This document shows positions 46,701-54,114 of a stretch of 64,000 bases of DNA, piece after piece (position 1 is the first letter of the stretch; each line of letters begins with the position of its first letter). The position numbers were made by a program, and so were the translations under genes. The notes under the pieces are model-generated. The model worked only from the letters and a program-made list of their open reading frames with translations. It did no database searches and had not been told where the DNA came from. Source of the DNA: CAWCUU01 sp963798855 (GTDB taxonomy: Bacteria; Gemmatimonadota; Gemmatimonadetes; Longimicrobiales; RSA9); contig CAWCUU010000002.1 in assembly GCA_963798855.1 (NCBI GenBank), positions 806,001-870,000 on the forward strand, in the 5' to 3' direction.

Positions 46701-46710
46701 CCACCACTGA
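43705..46710 (+). CDS. Secreted S9 family prolyl oligopeptidase-like peptidase
   Basis: About 1001 residues with a signal peptide. The N-terminal two-thirds is a WD40-type propeller of TolB-like blades, interrupted by a proline/alanine-rich insert (about 189-222). The C-terminal alpha/beta hydrolase domain contains GHSWGGYQ (Ser820), NDSDTAVPW (Asp909) and GEPHGLS (His941), a complete catalytic triad. The upstream open frame from 42991 is not part of it, because the ATG at 43705 begins the signal peptide. It probably trims peptides in the periplasm or outside. Convergent with the dehydrogenase gene. Confidence 0.88.
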   Translation: MALITRPHHRGPRAARAALLLALVGSPTAPLQGQQTPRALDHADYTRWSRIRGEALSLDGAWLLYTAEPEEGDAALHVRSVHSATEYVVPRGTDARFTADTRQVVFRIHPLYAELQRVKLERARAEESKAKPKPKAPPLPHDSIGVLDLSDGAIFRAGPLESFELPEDSGGVLAYLLETGDSTGAADTSAAGPGPSPAAPPPAPPPGVMPEPPAGQAAAADSAGPRGDRKQGAPLMLRDLTSGRERRYNDVVDFALSRDGRRLAYATSSRKGDGDGVWVVETRDGSSSALLTGLGDYRHVAISDAGDRVAFVSNRDAYAAEAPRWTLYARRSGDPNARPVATGEARGLPSGWGVSPNAELAFSPDGERLYFGSAPLAQPDPPVRAEDDRVNVNVWSWTDGYIQPMQLKELAEERKRSYLAVALPDGRLVQLETDSVPDVELDADSARDLAVGRTDVPYRQALSWDDRFYDYWLIDVRTGERRRIAERVRDSRTLESFADGRARLSPAGRYVSWYDADKGAWEGYDVRRNRTLSLSAGIPFPIRDELNDQPTPAAAYGSAGWTVGDRRFLVYDNYDLWAVDPTGREAPRAVTEGAGRRDSLRLRRMDLDPDEPAVDPAAPMLLAAFNTATKAEGFFRDRVNGDLPPQRLLYDDRSFSRPLKAARADVLLYARQSFREFPDLWVANTELRSPRKISDVNPQQSEYRWGTAELVSWRSAQGTKLQGVLYEPDGFDPSRKYPLLVYFYERLSDRLHQYIAPAPGSSSINISFYVSRGYLVFTPDIPYQIGYPGESAVDAIVPGVLSLVRRGFVDEARIGVQGHSWGGYQTAYMVTKTNMFAAAEAGAPVANMTSAYGGIRWGTGMSREFQYEHTQSRLGGTLWEMPMRYLENSPLFSADRIQTPLLMMHNDSDTAVPWQQGIEMFMALRRLQKPAWLVVYNGEPHGLSRLADRKDWAIRLQQFFDHFLKGAPAPVWLVEGVPAIEKGRTLGLDLVERTADESVHH

Positions 46711-46715
46711 GGCGG

Positions 46716-46740
46716 CGCGGGTCTCGGTGAGGCACCCGCG
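46716..46740. terminator. Weak hairpin between S9 peptidase and glutamate dehydrogenase genes
   Basis: A 7-base-pair GC stem (CGCGGGT/ACCCGCG) with an 11-base loop directly after the S9 stop. Convergent position is right for a shared terminator, but the stem is short and there is no U-tract. Confidence 0.35.
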
Positions 46741-46766
46741 GGGCAAGTCTGGCTTCGCGCTGTCAC

Positions 46767-48038
46767 TCAATGCCCGCGCATCTCCTCGGCGTCGGCGACC
46801 CGGCGCAGCGCGATCGCGTAGGCCGCCGTCCGCAGCGGAACGGCGAGGTCGGCCGCGAGGTCCGCGACCGCTCGATAGGCTTCCACCATCTTCGCCTCCA
46901 GCATGGCGTTGACCTTCTCGAGGGGCCAGCGCAGCTGCTGCAGGTTCTGCGTCCACTCGAAGTACGAGACGATGACGCCGCCCGCGTTCGCGAGAAAGTC
47001 CGGCAACACCGGGATACCGCGTCGCTCCAGCACCTTGTCCGCGATCGGCGTGGTCGGCCCGTTCGCCGCCTCCACTACCATGCGACATTGTAGGGCGTCT
47101 ACGTTGGTCTCCTTCGTGATGACGCCGCCGATCGCCGCCGGTATGAGATAGTCGCAGGGGACCCGCCACAGCGCGTCGCCGGCGAGAACGTCCCCATCCT
47201 TAAAGCCGGCCACACTTCCGGTGAGCGCGCTGTGCTCCACGAGGGCTGGCACGTCGAGGCCGGCCTCGTTATGAACGCCGCCGTCCACGTCCGTGATCGC
47301 GACGACGCGCAGTCGCGCAGCGTGCAGCGCCAGCGCGACGTGACTTCCGACGTTGCCGAAGCCCTGGATCGCCGCCGTAGCGCCCTCCCACGGCAGGCCG
47401 AGGCCGCGCGCCGCCTCGCGCATAGCGATCGCCACCCCCCGCCCCGTCGCCTCCTCCCGGCCCAGCGACCCACCCAGCGCGACAGGCTTGCCGGTCACGC
47501 AGGCGGGCGTGTACCCTCGCTTCGCGCTGTACTCGTCGAGCATCCACGCCATCGTCTGCGGGCCCGTCCCCATGTCCGGCGCGGGAACATCCCGGTACGG
47601 CCCGAGCAGGATGGCGATCCGGCTCGTGAACTTCCGGGTCAGTCGCTCCAACTCGTGCTCCGAGAGACCGCGCGGATCCACGTCTACCCCACCCTTCGCC
47701 CCGCCGAAAGGCAGGTCGAGCAACGCCGTCTTCCATGTCATCAGGTACGCGAGCCCTCGGACCTCCGCCGCATCGACCGTCCGGTGGTAGCGGATGCCGC
47801 CCTTCGTGGGACCGCGCGCACCGTTGTGCTGGACGCGGTACCCCATGAAGCATTCCACCCGGCCGTCGTCCATCAGGACGGGCACCTGGACGGCGACCTC
47901 GCGAAACGGTACGCGCAGAATCGTGCGCATTGAGGTGGTCAACCCGAGCAGGTCCGCCGCCGCCTCGAACTGGTTCGCGACGATGCCCCCGGTCGTGATC
48001 GGCGGGCGCGGGCCTTCGACGGCTGCCGTAGCGGTCAT
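46767..48038 (-). CDS. Glutamate (Glu/Leu/Phe/Val) dehydrogenase
   Basis: A 423-residue hexameric-type glutamate dehydrogenase. GPTKGGIRYH, PFGGAKGGVDVDP (catalytic Lys) and DVPAPDMGTGPQTMAW define the substrate domain, and AIQGFGNVGSHVA is the dinucleotide loop. It interconverts glutamate and 2-oxoglutarate plus ammonia. ATG at 48038 overlaps the stop of the nucleotidyltransferase (ATGA), so expression is coupled to the kinase/transferase pair. A long N-terminal extension in the open frame is rejected. Confidence 0.92.
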   Translation of the reverse strand: MTATAAVEGPRPPITTGGIVANQFEAAADLLGLTTSMRTILRVPFREVAVQVPVLMDDGRVECFMGYRVQHNGARGPTKGGIRYHRTVDAAEVRGLAYLMTWKTALLDLPFGGAKGGVDVDPRGLSEHELERLTRKFTSRIAILLGPYRDVPAPDMGTGPQTMAWMLDEYSAKRGYTPACVTGKPVALGGSLGREEATGRGVAIAMREAARGLGLPWEGATAAIQGFGNVGSHVALALHAARLRVVAITDVDGGVHNEAGLDVPALVEHSALTGSVAGFKDGDVLAGDALWRVPCDYLIPAAIGGVITKETNVDALQCRMVVEAANGPTTPIADKVLERRGIPVLPDFLANAGGVIVSYFEWTQNLQQLRWPLEKVNAMLEAKMVEAYRAVADLAADLAVPLRTAAYAIALRRVADAEEMRGH

Positions 48039-48778
48039 GGCCACGACTCCGGAACCGAGGGTCTGATCAGCCGCGCCGCCGCCGCCAGCCGCTCGGGCGT
48101 GCCGATGTCCATCCACTGAGCGCCGCCAATGTCGTGGGCCGCGATCCTCTCGCCGGCGGCGGCAAGGCGCAGGTAGGTGGTGAAGATCGAGAACACGCCT
48201 CGCTCCTCGATGCGATCCAGCAGCGCGGGCTCGATCACGTGCACGCCGGAGAACCCGACCTCGACCGCCTCCGAGACCGCCGCTCGCGCCTGCTGCTCCT
48301 CGCCGGTGCGCGTGTCGCGGCGGCCGAGAAGGCCCTCCTGATCGAACAGCAGATAGCGGCTCGCGCGGCGGCGCTGAACCGCGAGAGTAGCGAGCGCCCC
48401 GGCGGCCGCGTGCGCCTCGAGCATCGCCGCGAGTGAGAAGTCGGTCAGCACGTCGGTGTTGTGGAGCAGGATCGGCCGGTCTCGGCGCAACAGCCCTGCG
48501 GCCGCGAGCAGACCGCCGCCCGTCTCGAGCGGCTCACGGGTCTCACGCGAAAAGACGACGGGCACACCGAACCCGTGCTTCTCGTGCACGAAGCCTTCGA
48601 TCTCCAGCGCGCGGTGATGGACGTTGATGATGAGTCGATCCGCGCCGGCAGCGATCACCCGCAGAGCCACGCGCTCGAGCATCGGCACGTCGCCGACGCC
48701 GATCAGCGCCTTCGGAACCAGATCTGTCAGTGGTCGGAGGCGCGTACCGAGGCCCGCGGCGAAGAGCACGGCATCCAT
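48035..48778 (-). CDS. MurU-like sugar-1-phosphate nucleotidyltransferase
   Basis: A 247-residue nucleotidyltransferase with the family signature AVLFAAGLGTRLRPLT and the lysine VPKALIGVGDVPM, plus LLHNTDVLTDFSL carrying the metal-binding Asp. It resembles MurU, which joins UTP and MurNAc-1-phosphate in cell-wall recycling. The gene directly upstream is an AmgK-like kinase that would provide the sugar-1-phosphate, which is the known MurU partner. ATGA overlap with gdh. The substrate is inferred from family and partner. Confidence 0.82.
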   Translation of the reverse strand: MDAVLFAAGLGTRLRPLTDLVPKALIGVGDVPMLERVALRVIAAGADRLIINVHHRALEIEGFVHEKHGFGVPVVFSRETREPLETGGGLLAAAGLLRRDRPILLHNTDVLTDFSLAAMLEAHAAAGALATLAVQRRRASRYLLFDQEGLLGRRDTRTGEEQQARAAVSEAVEVGFSGVHVIEPALLDRIEERGVFSIFTTYLRLAAAGERIAAHDIGGAQWMDIGTPERLAAAARLIRPSVPESWP

Positions 48779-48788
48779 CGAACCGGCG

Positions 48789-50261
48789 CTATGCGAACGC
48801 CGCGCCAGCCGAGCTGCCCCGGTGCTGCGGCCAGTGCGGCTTCTCGCGGTGCATCAGCCGGACGGTCACCGGCCAGCGCTCACCGAGGTGACGCGCGAGC
48901 CGCTCGGCGAAATAGACGGAGCGGTGCTGGCCGCCGGTGCAGCCGAACATGACGGTGAGCGAGTGGAACCCTCGGCGCAGATACTCCTCGACCTGCGCAT
49001 CGACGAGTCCCGTCACGCTGCTCCAGAAGACGTCCGCCTCCGGCGTCTCTTCGATGAAGCGAGCCACATCGTCATCGCGGCCACAGCGGTCCTTGAACTC
49101 CAGGTGTCGCCCGGGGTTCGGCAGCGCACGGCAATCGAACACGAAGCCGCCGCCGTGCCCGCCCTGGTCGTCGGGGTAACCCCGCCGGTACGAGAAGCTT
49201 CCAATGTGCACGGTCAGGCCAGGCGCCTCGCCGGGTCCCTCGTCGCCCTCCGCCCACTGCTCGACAATGCGGCCAAACACGCGGCGCAGCTCGCGAAGCT
49301 GCACGGCCAGCCCCTGCTCGAGCAGCGCCGAGAGGTTGCGCGCGGCGTACGGCACGCTCTGCAGGAAGCGCGACTTGCGCTCGAAGAAGCCGCGATAGCC
49401 GTAGGCGCCCATCGCCTGCATGATCCTGACGAGCACGAAGCCGCGGTAGTGCTCGCGGAAGCTGGCGCGGTCGACGGTGATGTGCTCGCCGACAGCGTCG
49501 AGGTAGTGCTCGAGCAGGTCGGCCCGCACGGGATCAGGAATCGCCGCCTTCGCATCGTACAGCAGCGAGGCGACGTCGTACTGCAGCGCCCCTCGCCGGC
49601 CACCCTGGTAATCGATGAACCACGGCTCGCCGCCGCGCATCATGACGTTGCGTGACTGGAAGTCGCGGTAGAGGAAGTGACTGGCGTCCGCCTCGAGCAG
49701 GAAGTCCGCCAGCCGGTGGAAATCGTCCTCGAGCCGCGCCTCGTTGAACGGCACGTGGGCGAGCTTCAGGAAATGGTACTTGAAGTAGTTCAGGTCCCAC
49801 AGGATGGACTGGCGGTCGAAGGCCGACCGCGGATAGGCGACACCGTAGTCGATCGCGCGCCCGCCGACGACCTGGAAGCGCGGCAGCTCCTCGAGGACGC
49901 GTCGGTAGGCGGGCAGGATCGCATCGGGAAAGGGAGCAACGTCGTCGCGCTCGCGGGCATCCGACAGGGCATCGAAGAGCGTCGTATCGCCGAGGTCCTC
50001 CTCCAGCCAGACGCCCGCCTCCTCGTCCGCGCCATAGATCTCGGGAACTGGCAGGCCCGCGTGCCGGAAGGAGCGTGAATAGCTGAGGAACGCACGGTTC
50101 TCCTCGCGGTCCGGTCCGATCGCCCCCACGGCGGTCTGCCAGTCCTCGCCGATCAGCCTGAAGTACGTACGGCTGGAGCCGTCGCCCGCGATCTCGAGGA
50201 TCGCGGCCGGCTGGCGGCCGTAGCGGTCGGCGAACAAACGGGAAATCCGGTCGTGCATCAT
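48789..50261 (-). CDS. AmgK-like sugar kinase fused to a RapZ C-terminal domain
   Basis: About 490 residues. The N-terminal 330 residues are an aminoglycoside-phosphotransferase-type kinase (AmgK group): GDGSSRTYFRL, the catalytic loop YRDFQSRNVMM and the metal-binding WFIDYQGGRRGALQYD. Residues from about 350 form a RapZ C-terminal domain (GFVFDCRALPNPGR, FGCTGGQHRSVYFAERLA), lacking the RapZ ATPase half. AmgK phosphorylates MurNAc/GlcNAc at the anomeric carbon, while the RapZ C-terminal domain of E. coli senses glucosamine-6-phosphate and binds RNA. The fusion may tie recycling to amino-sugar status. The ATG at 50261 is supported by family length. It heads the operon with the MurU-like and dehydrogenase genes. 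Confidence 0.85.
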   Translation of the reverse strand: MMHDRISRLFADRYGRQPAAILEIAGDGSSRTYFRLIGEDWQTAVGAIGPDREENRAFLSYSRSFRHAGLPVPEIYGADEEAGVWLEEDLGDTTLFDALSDARERDDVAPFPDAILPAYRRVLEELPRFQVVGGRAIDYGVAYPRSAFDRQSILWDLNYFKYHFLKLAHVPFNEARLEDDFHRLADFLLEADASHFLYRDFQSRNVMMRGGEPWFIDYQGGRRGALQYDVASLLYDAKAAIPDPVRADLLEHYLDAVGEHITVDRASFREHYRGFVLVRIMQAMGAYGYRGFFERKSRFLQSVPYAARNLSALLEQGLAVQLRELRRVFGRIVEQWAEGDEGPGEAPGLTVHIGSFSYRRGYPDDQGGHGGGFVFDCRALPNPGRHLEFKDRCGRDDDVARFIEETPEADVFWSSVTGLVDAQVEEYLRRGFHSLTVMFGCTGGQHRSVYFAERLARHLGERWPVTVRLMHREKPHWPQHRGSSAGAAFA

Positions 50262-50500
50262 ACTGCTCTGCTGTCCTCCGGCGCGGGACCGGCGGCTCGG
50301 TTGGGCTGTGGGCGTCCCGCCTTCGAGTGCAGGATGCGAGCCAGGCGACGCCGACGCCAGCATCGACGGCCGCCGCCGAGCGATTCGCGGCGACGATGCG
50401 CCCCCTCGAAGCAGAGGCCGACCCCACGCACCTTGCGCCCGTCCCCGGGCTTTCGCCTATTCCGTCAGACTCCGACCGTGCCCCCGACCGCCGCCGAACG

Positions 50501-51484
50501 ATGGACACTCTGCGTCCGACCAGCCCCGCCGCCGAAGAGATCCTCGGCGGCTACTTTCCGGTGCTCGATCACGGCTTCGTCGCCCTGGTCGACTACATGG
50601 GGAGCGACGAGAGCATCGAGCGTGCAGCGCGCGTCTCCTACGGCTACGGAACCCGACGGACGAGCGCGACCCGCGGGCTCATCCGCTACCTGCGACGACA
50701 CCATCACACCACGCCGAGCGAGATGGTCGAGCTGAAGTTCCACTGCGCGATGCCGATGTTCGTGGCGCGCCAGTGGATCCGGCATCGGACGGCGAACGTG
50801 AACGAGTACAGCGGCCGCTACTCGCTTATGCCGCTGCTCTTCTATACGCCCGAACAGACGCACTTCGCGCTTCAGAGCTCGACCAACAACCAGGGGCGGG
50901 AGCCGAGCGCCGCCGCACCCGCGCTGTACCGTCAGGCCGTCGAGCGCTGGGAGCGCCTGCGCCAGCAGGCCGCCGACGATTACGCCTGGCTCGTCGGAAG
51001 CGACGTCGCACGCGAGCTGGCCCGAATCGACCTTCCGCTATCCACGTACACGCAGTGGTACTGGAAGATCGATCTGCACAACCTGCTGCACTTCCTGACG
51101 CTGCGCGTGGATCCGCACGCGCAATACGAGATCCGGGCGTTCGCCGAGATCATGGCGGGCATGGTGAAGCGAGTCGCACCGCTGAGCTACGAGGCCTGGG
51201 TCGACTACGACCTGTGCGGCGCACGTCTGAGCCGCGGTGAGCTCGACGCGCTGCGCGCTCTCGTCACCCCGTGCGACGACACTTTGCGGGCCCGCGTCGA
51301 CGCAGCACCGCTGGATACCGAGCGGCTGCAGGAATACGGCCTCTCTCCGCGCGAGATCCGCGAGCTGCTCGACAAGCTCCGCGACGCACCTCGCCCCGAT
51401 TTCGAGCTGGAGGCGCGATCGATGCGAAAGGCGGAGGAAATGGCGGAGAGAATGCAGGCGGCGGTTCCGGAACGGACGCTGTAG
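50501..51484 (+). CDS. thyX: Flavin-dependent thymidylate synthase
   Basis: A 327-residue ThyX. The signature RHRTANVNEYSGRYS (around 94-108) fits the RHRx7S motif that binds FAD and dUMP. FHCAMPMFVARQWIRHR precedes it. The C-terminus LHFLTLRVDPHAQYEIR completes the active site. It makes dTMP from dUMP with methylene-THF and NADPH. The ATG at 50501 gives the family N-terminus; the frame opens at 50327 with low-complexity sequence. The last 80 residues form a charged extension beyond the family core. Divergent from the kinase operon. Confidence 0.93.
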   Translation: MDTLRPTSPAAEEILGGYFPVLDHGFVALVDYMGSDESIERAARVSYGYGTRRTSATRGLIRYLRRHHHTTPSEMVELKFHCAMPMFVARQWIRHRTANVNEYSGRYSLMPLLFYTPEQTHFALQSSTNNQGREPSAAAPALYRQAVERWERLRQQAADDYAWLVGSDVARELARIDLPLSTYTQWYWKIDLHNLLHFLTLRVDPHAQYEIRAFAEIMAGMVKRVAPLSYEAWVDYDLCGARLSRGELDALRALVTPCDDTLRARVDAAPLDTERLQEYGLSPREIRELLDKLRDAPRPDFELEARSMRKAEEMAERMQAAVPERTL

Positions 51485-51685
51485 CGGGGCGGCGGCCGGT
51501 CGGCACTTTGAGATTCGAGGCGCGGCCGGGCGCTGCTGTCCCGCTGTACGGGTCCGCCCCACACGCCATCCGCCATCGCCCCACAGACGCCGCTCGGCGC
51601 GCGGCGTATCGTGAACATGGATGCACGCCTCGACGGCGCGATCGCTCGCTTGGCGCTGCGGACCCTGCCAGACCCCGGAGGACCC

Positions 51686-52147
51686 ATGCCCCAGCTCCTG
51701 CGCGCCTCTGTGCGGGACCTCGACACGCTCGAGATCGAGGAGATCCTGCTCAGGAACAACGTCGGGCGGATCGCCTTCCTGCGCGATGGCCGCGTCGATG
51801 TCGAGCCGATCCACTACGTCTTCGAGGAGGGGGCGCTCTACGGACGCACGGCGCCCGGCGCGAAGCTGAGCGCGGTCGGCCAGAGCCCGGTCGTCGCGTT
51901 CGAGGTGGATGAAGTGAAGGGCACGTTCGACTGGTGCAGCGTGGTCGTGCACGGACCGTTCTATCGGATCCCGGAGGACCGCATCGGCCGCGAGCCACCG
52001 CTTCACCGCCGGGCCCTGCAGCTCCTGCGCACCCTCGTGCCGACCGCGCTGACCGAGCAAGACCCGACGCCGGAGCGGACCGTGCTGTTCCGGATCATGC
52101 TGAAGACGGCGACGGGGAGGTGCTGCACGAGCGAGGCCGGGGACTGA
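51686..52147 (+). CDS. Pyridoxamine 5'-phosphate oxidase-like flavin-binding protein
   Basis: A 153-residue split-barrel protein: EIEEILLRNNVGRIAFLRDG, VEPIHYVFEEGALYGRT and FEVDEVKGTFDWCSVVVHG are characteristic of the small PNPOx-like flavin-binding group (nitroimidazole-resistance/heme-utilisation type) rather than true PdxH. ATG at 51686 has GGAGG four bases before it. Function unassigned. It ends at a strong hairpin. Confidence 0.82.
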   Translation: MPQLLRASVRDLDTLEIEEILLRNNVGRIAFLRDGRVDVEPIHYVFEEGALYGRTAPGAKLSAVGQSPVVAFEVDEVKGTFDWCSVVVHGPFYRIPEDRIGREPPLHRRALQLLRTLVPTALTEQDPTPERTVLFRIMLKTATGRCCTSEAGD

Positions 52148-52170
52148 GAGCGTACGCGGCCAGACAACGA

Positions 52171-52201
52171 GAGGGGCGGGCATCCACGGTGCCCGCCCCT
52201 C
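52171..52201. terminator. Bidirectional terminator hairpin between the PNPOx-like and SWIB genes
   Basis: A perfect 12-base-pair stem (GAGGGGCGGGCA and its complement) with a 7-base loop, sitting between two convergent genes about 25 bases from each stop. It is one of the clearest terminator-like structures in the window. Confidence 0.75.
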
Positions 52202-52224
52202 CTCGCGTCCGAAACCGGCTGGTG

Positions 52225-52485
52225 CTACTTCAGGTGCTGATTCGCCAGCTTCGTCATCTCGAACATCGAGACCCGGCTCTTCCCGTTGAACACGGGCTTG
52301 AGCTTCTCATCCGCCACGATCGTCCGTTTGTCCTTCGGATCCTGGAGGTTGTGCTTCTTCACGTAGTCCCACAGCCGCTTCGTGACCTCCGTACGCGGCA
52401 TGGGCTCCTTGCCGACCACCGCAGCCAGCTCGGGGCTCGGGGTCAACGGCTTCATGAAAGCGGCGTTCGGCTTACGTTGAGCCAT
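52225..52485 (-). CDS. SWIB/MDM2 domain protein
   Basis: An 86-residue protein consisting almost entirely of a SWIB fold: FMKPLTPSPELAAVVG, TEVTKRLWDYVKKHNLQDP and MFEMTKLANQHL. Such small bacterial SWIB proteins, known in Chlamydia and other lineages, may condense DNA or bind regulators. ATG at 52485 with GGAGG six bases upstream. The longer open frame is non-protein. Single-gene unit, convergent with the flavin-binding protein. Confidence 0.9.
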   Translation of the reverse strand: MAQRKPNAAFMKPLTPSPELAAVVGKEPMPRTEVTKRLWDYVKKHNLQDPKDKRTIVADEKLKPVFNGKSRVSMFEMTKLANQHLK

Positions 52486-52749
52486 CCTCGTCCTCCAGGG
52501 ATTTCGAGTGGATTGCGAGCGCGAGCGCGGCGCTCCGACGCCGGCTCGCCGGCGCCCAAACGTTGCACGTCCGCTCCGATTTGCGCAAGACGCGTGCGCC
52601 CGGTTCCGGAGTCGGTTGCACTCCGATGGGTGCTGCGGGCATCTTCCGCGGCGATCCAGGCCGGGCGGTCGTCCGCGCACGATGGACCCGTCCGTGCCTG
52701 CGCACCGGCGCGACCGGGCGAGGCGTGACTGCACCGGCGGGGGCCGTCC

Positions 52750-54066
52750 ATGATCGTGGTGGTGGGGGCCGGCATCACCGGCCTCGCACTGGCGCACGCG
52801 CTCGAGCGGCGGGGGTGCGACTTCGTCGTGCTCGAGGCCACCGAGCGAGCGGGCGGCGTGATCCGCAGCCTGCGCGACGGATCGCGCGTGCTCGAGGCCG
52901 GGCCCCAGCGCACACGCCTGACCTCGGGAATGAGGGCGCTGGTCGGCGAGCTCGGCCTGCAGGACGAGCTGCTGCTGGCCGAGCCCGGGCTGCCGCTCTA
53001 CGTCTTCTCCCGTGGCCGGCTGCGGCGGGCACCCCTCTCTCCCGCGACCGCCTTGACCTCTGACCTCCTGTCGCCCCTGGGGCGACTGCGTCTGTTGGCG
53101 GAGCCCGTGTTCACGCCGGCCGAGCCGGCGGAGACCGTCGCGGAGTACCTCTCGCGGGCGTTCGGAGCGGAGGCGTACGCGCGCCTGCTCGGGCCGTTCT
53201 TCGGCGGGCTCTACGGCTCCGACCCCGCGGACATGCCGGTGCGTCACTCGCTGGCGCCACTGCTAGAGGATCTCGGGCTGGCCGGCCGGAGCCTGCTGCT
53301 CGCCTTTCTCAAGCGCTCGCTGCGCCGCTCCAGGGCGGAAGTCCCCGCCTGTTCCTTCCGCTCCGGGCTGGAAGCGTTGCCTCGGGCGCTGTACCGGGCC
53401 CACGCCGATCGCATCAGGCTCGGCTCCCCCGTCAAGCAGATCCGCCGCTCCGGAGCGTCCCTCGTCGTCGAGTCGGATGATGAAAGGTTGAGTGCGGAAC
53501 ACGTGGTTGTAACCGCAGAGGCTGCCGAAGTGGCACGGCTTCTCCGTCGCGCGCTGCCGGACGCCTCCGCCGCCCTCGCCTCGCTCCGCTACAACCCGCT
53601 CGCGATCTCGTTCCTGCAGTCCACCGCGCCGCTTCGCGGCCTCGGCTATCAGGTCGCGATCGGCGAGCCGCTGCAGACTCGTGGGGTCACGTTCAATGCT
53701 TCGCTCTTCGGGCCGACGGCGCTGGATTCCGCGGGAACCCCGACGCGGGCGGCGAACGGGAGGGACGGCATTTACACCGCGTTCCTGGGCGGCTCCAGAA
53801 ACCCCGGTCTGGTGGACATGCCGGATGACTGGATCGGTGAGGTGGCCTGCAACGAGTTCCGCGCGGCGACGGCGGTCGAGGCCCGTGTGCTCGGCATCGA
53901 GCGGGTCGCGATGCCCGCGTGGGACCGGAGCTGGGATGCGCTGGACTCCCTGGAGCTGCCCCCCGACATCCACCTCGCCACGAACTTCACCGGGCGCGTC
54001 GGCATCACCGGGCGCCTCGCGCAGGCCGCGCGGCTCGCGGAGCGCCTCACCGCCGGACGGGACTGA
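52750..54066 (+). CDS. hemY: Protoporphyrinogen oxidase (HemY type)
   Basis: A 438-residue FAD amine-oxidase-fold protein. The FAD loop VVVGAGITGLALAHALERRG starts at residue 3. LEAGPQRTRLTSGM and RLLGPFFGGLYGSDP are typical of HemY/HemG-type oxidases. The C-terminal segment HLATNFTGRVGITG closes the FAD site. It oxidises protoporphyrinogen IX (or, in the Gram-positive-like route, coproporphyrinogen). It faces hemH-hemE across a hairpin. ATG start. Confidence 0.88.
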   Translation: MIVVVGAGITGLALAHALERRGCDFVVLEATERAGGVIRSLRDGSRVLEAGPQRTRLTSGMRALVGELGLQDELLLAEPGLPLYVFSRGRLRRAPLSPATALTSDLLSPLGRLRLLAEPVFTPAEPAETVAEYLSRAFGAEAYARLLGPFFGGLYGSDPADMPVRHSLAPLLEDLGLAGRSLLLAFLKRSLRRSRAEVPACSFRSGLEALPRALYRAHADRIRLGSPVKQIRRSGASLVVESDDERLSAEHVVVTAEAAEVARLLRRALPDASAALASLRYNPLAISFLQSTAPLRGLGYQVAIGEPLQTRGVTFNASLFGPTALDSAGTPTRAANGRDGIYTAFLGGSRNPGLVDMPDDWIGEVACNEFRAATAVEARVLGIERVAMPAWDRSWDALDSLELPPDIHLATNFTGRVGITGRLAQAARLAERLTAGRD

Positions 54067-54078
54067 CACCGCTCCGCC

Positions 54079-54099
54079 CGCCCGCCGAAGCGGCGGGCG
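54079..54099. terminator. Bidirectional hairpin between hemY and hemH
   Basis: A 9-base-pair GC stem (CGCCCGCCG and CGGCGGGCG) with a 3-base loop (AAG), directly after the hemY stop and 16 bases beyond the hemH stop. No U-tract. Confidence 0.6.
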
Positions 54100-54114
54100 C
54101 CGACGACCTTTCGC

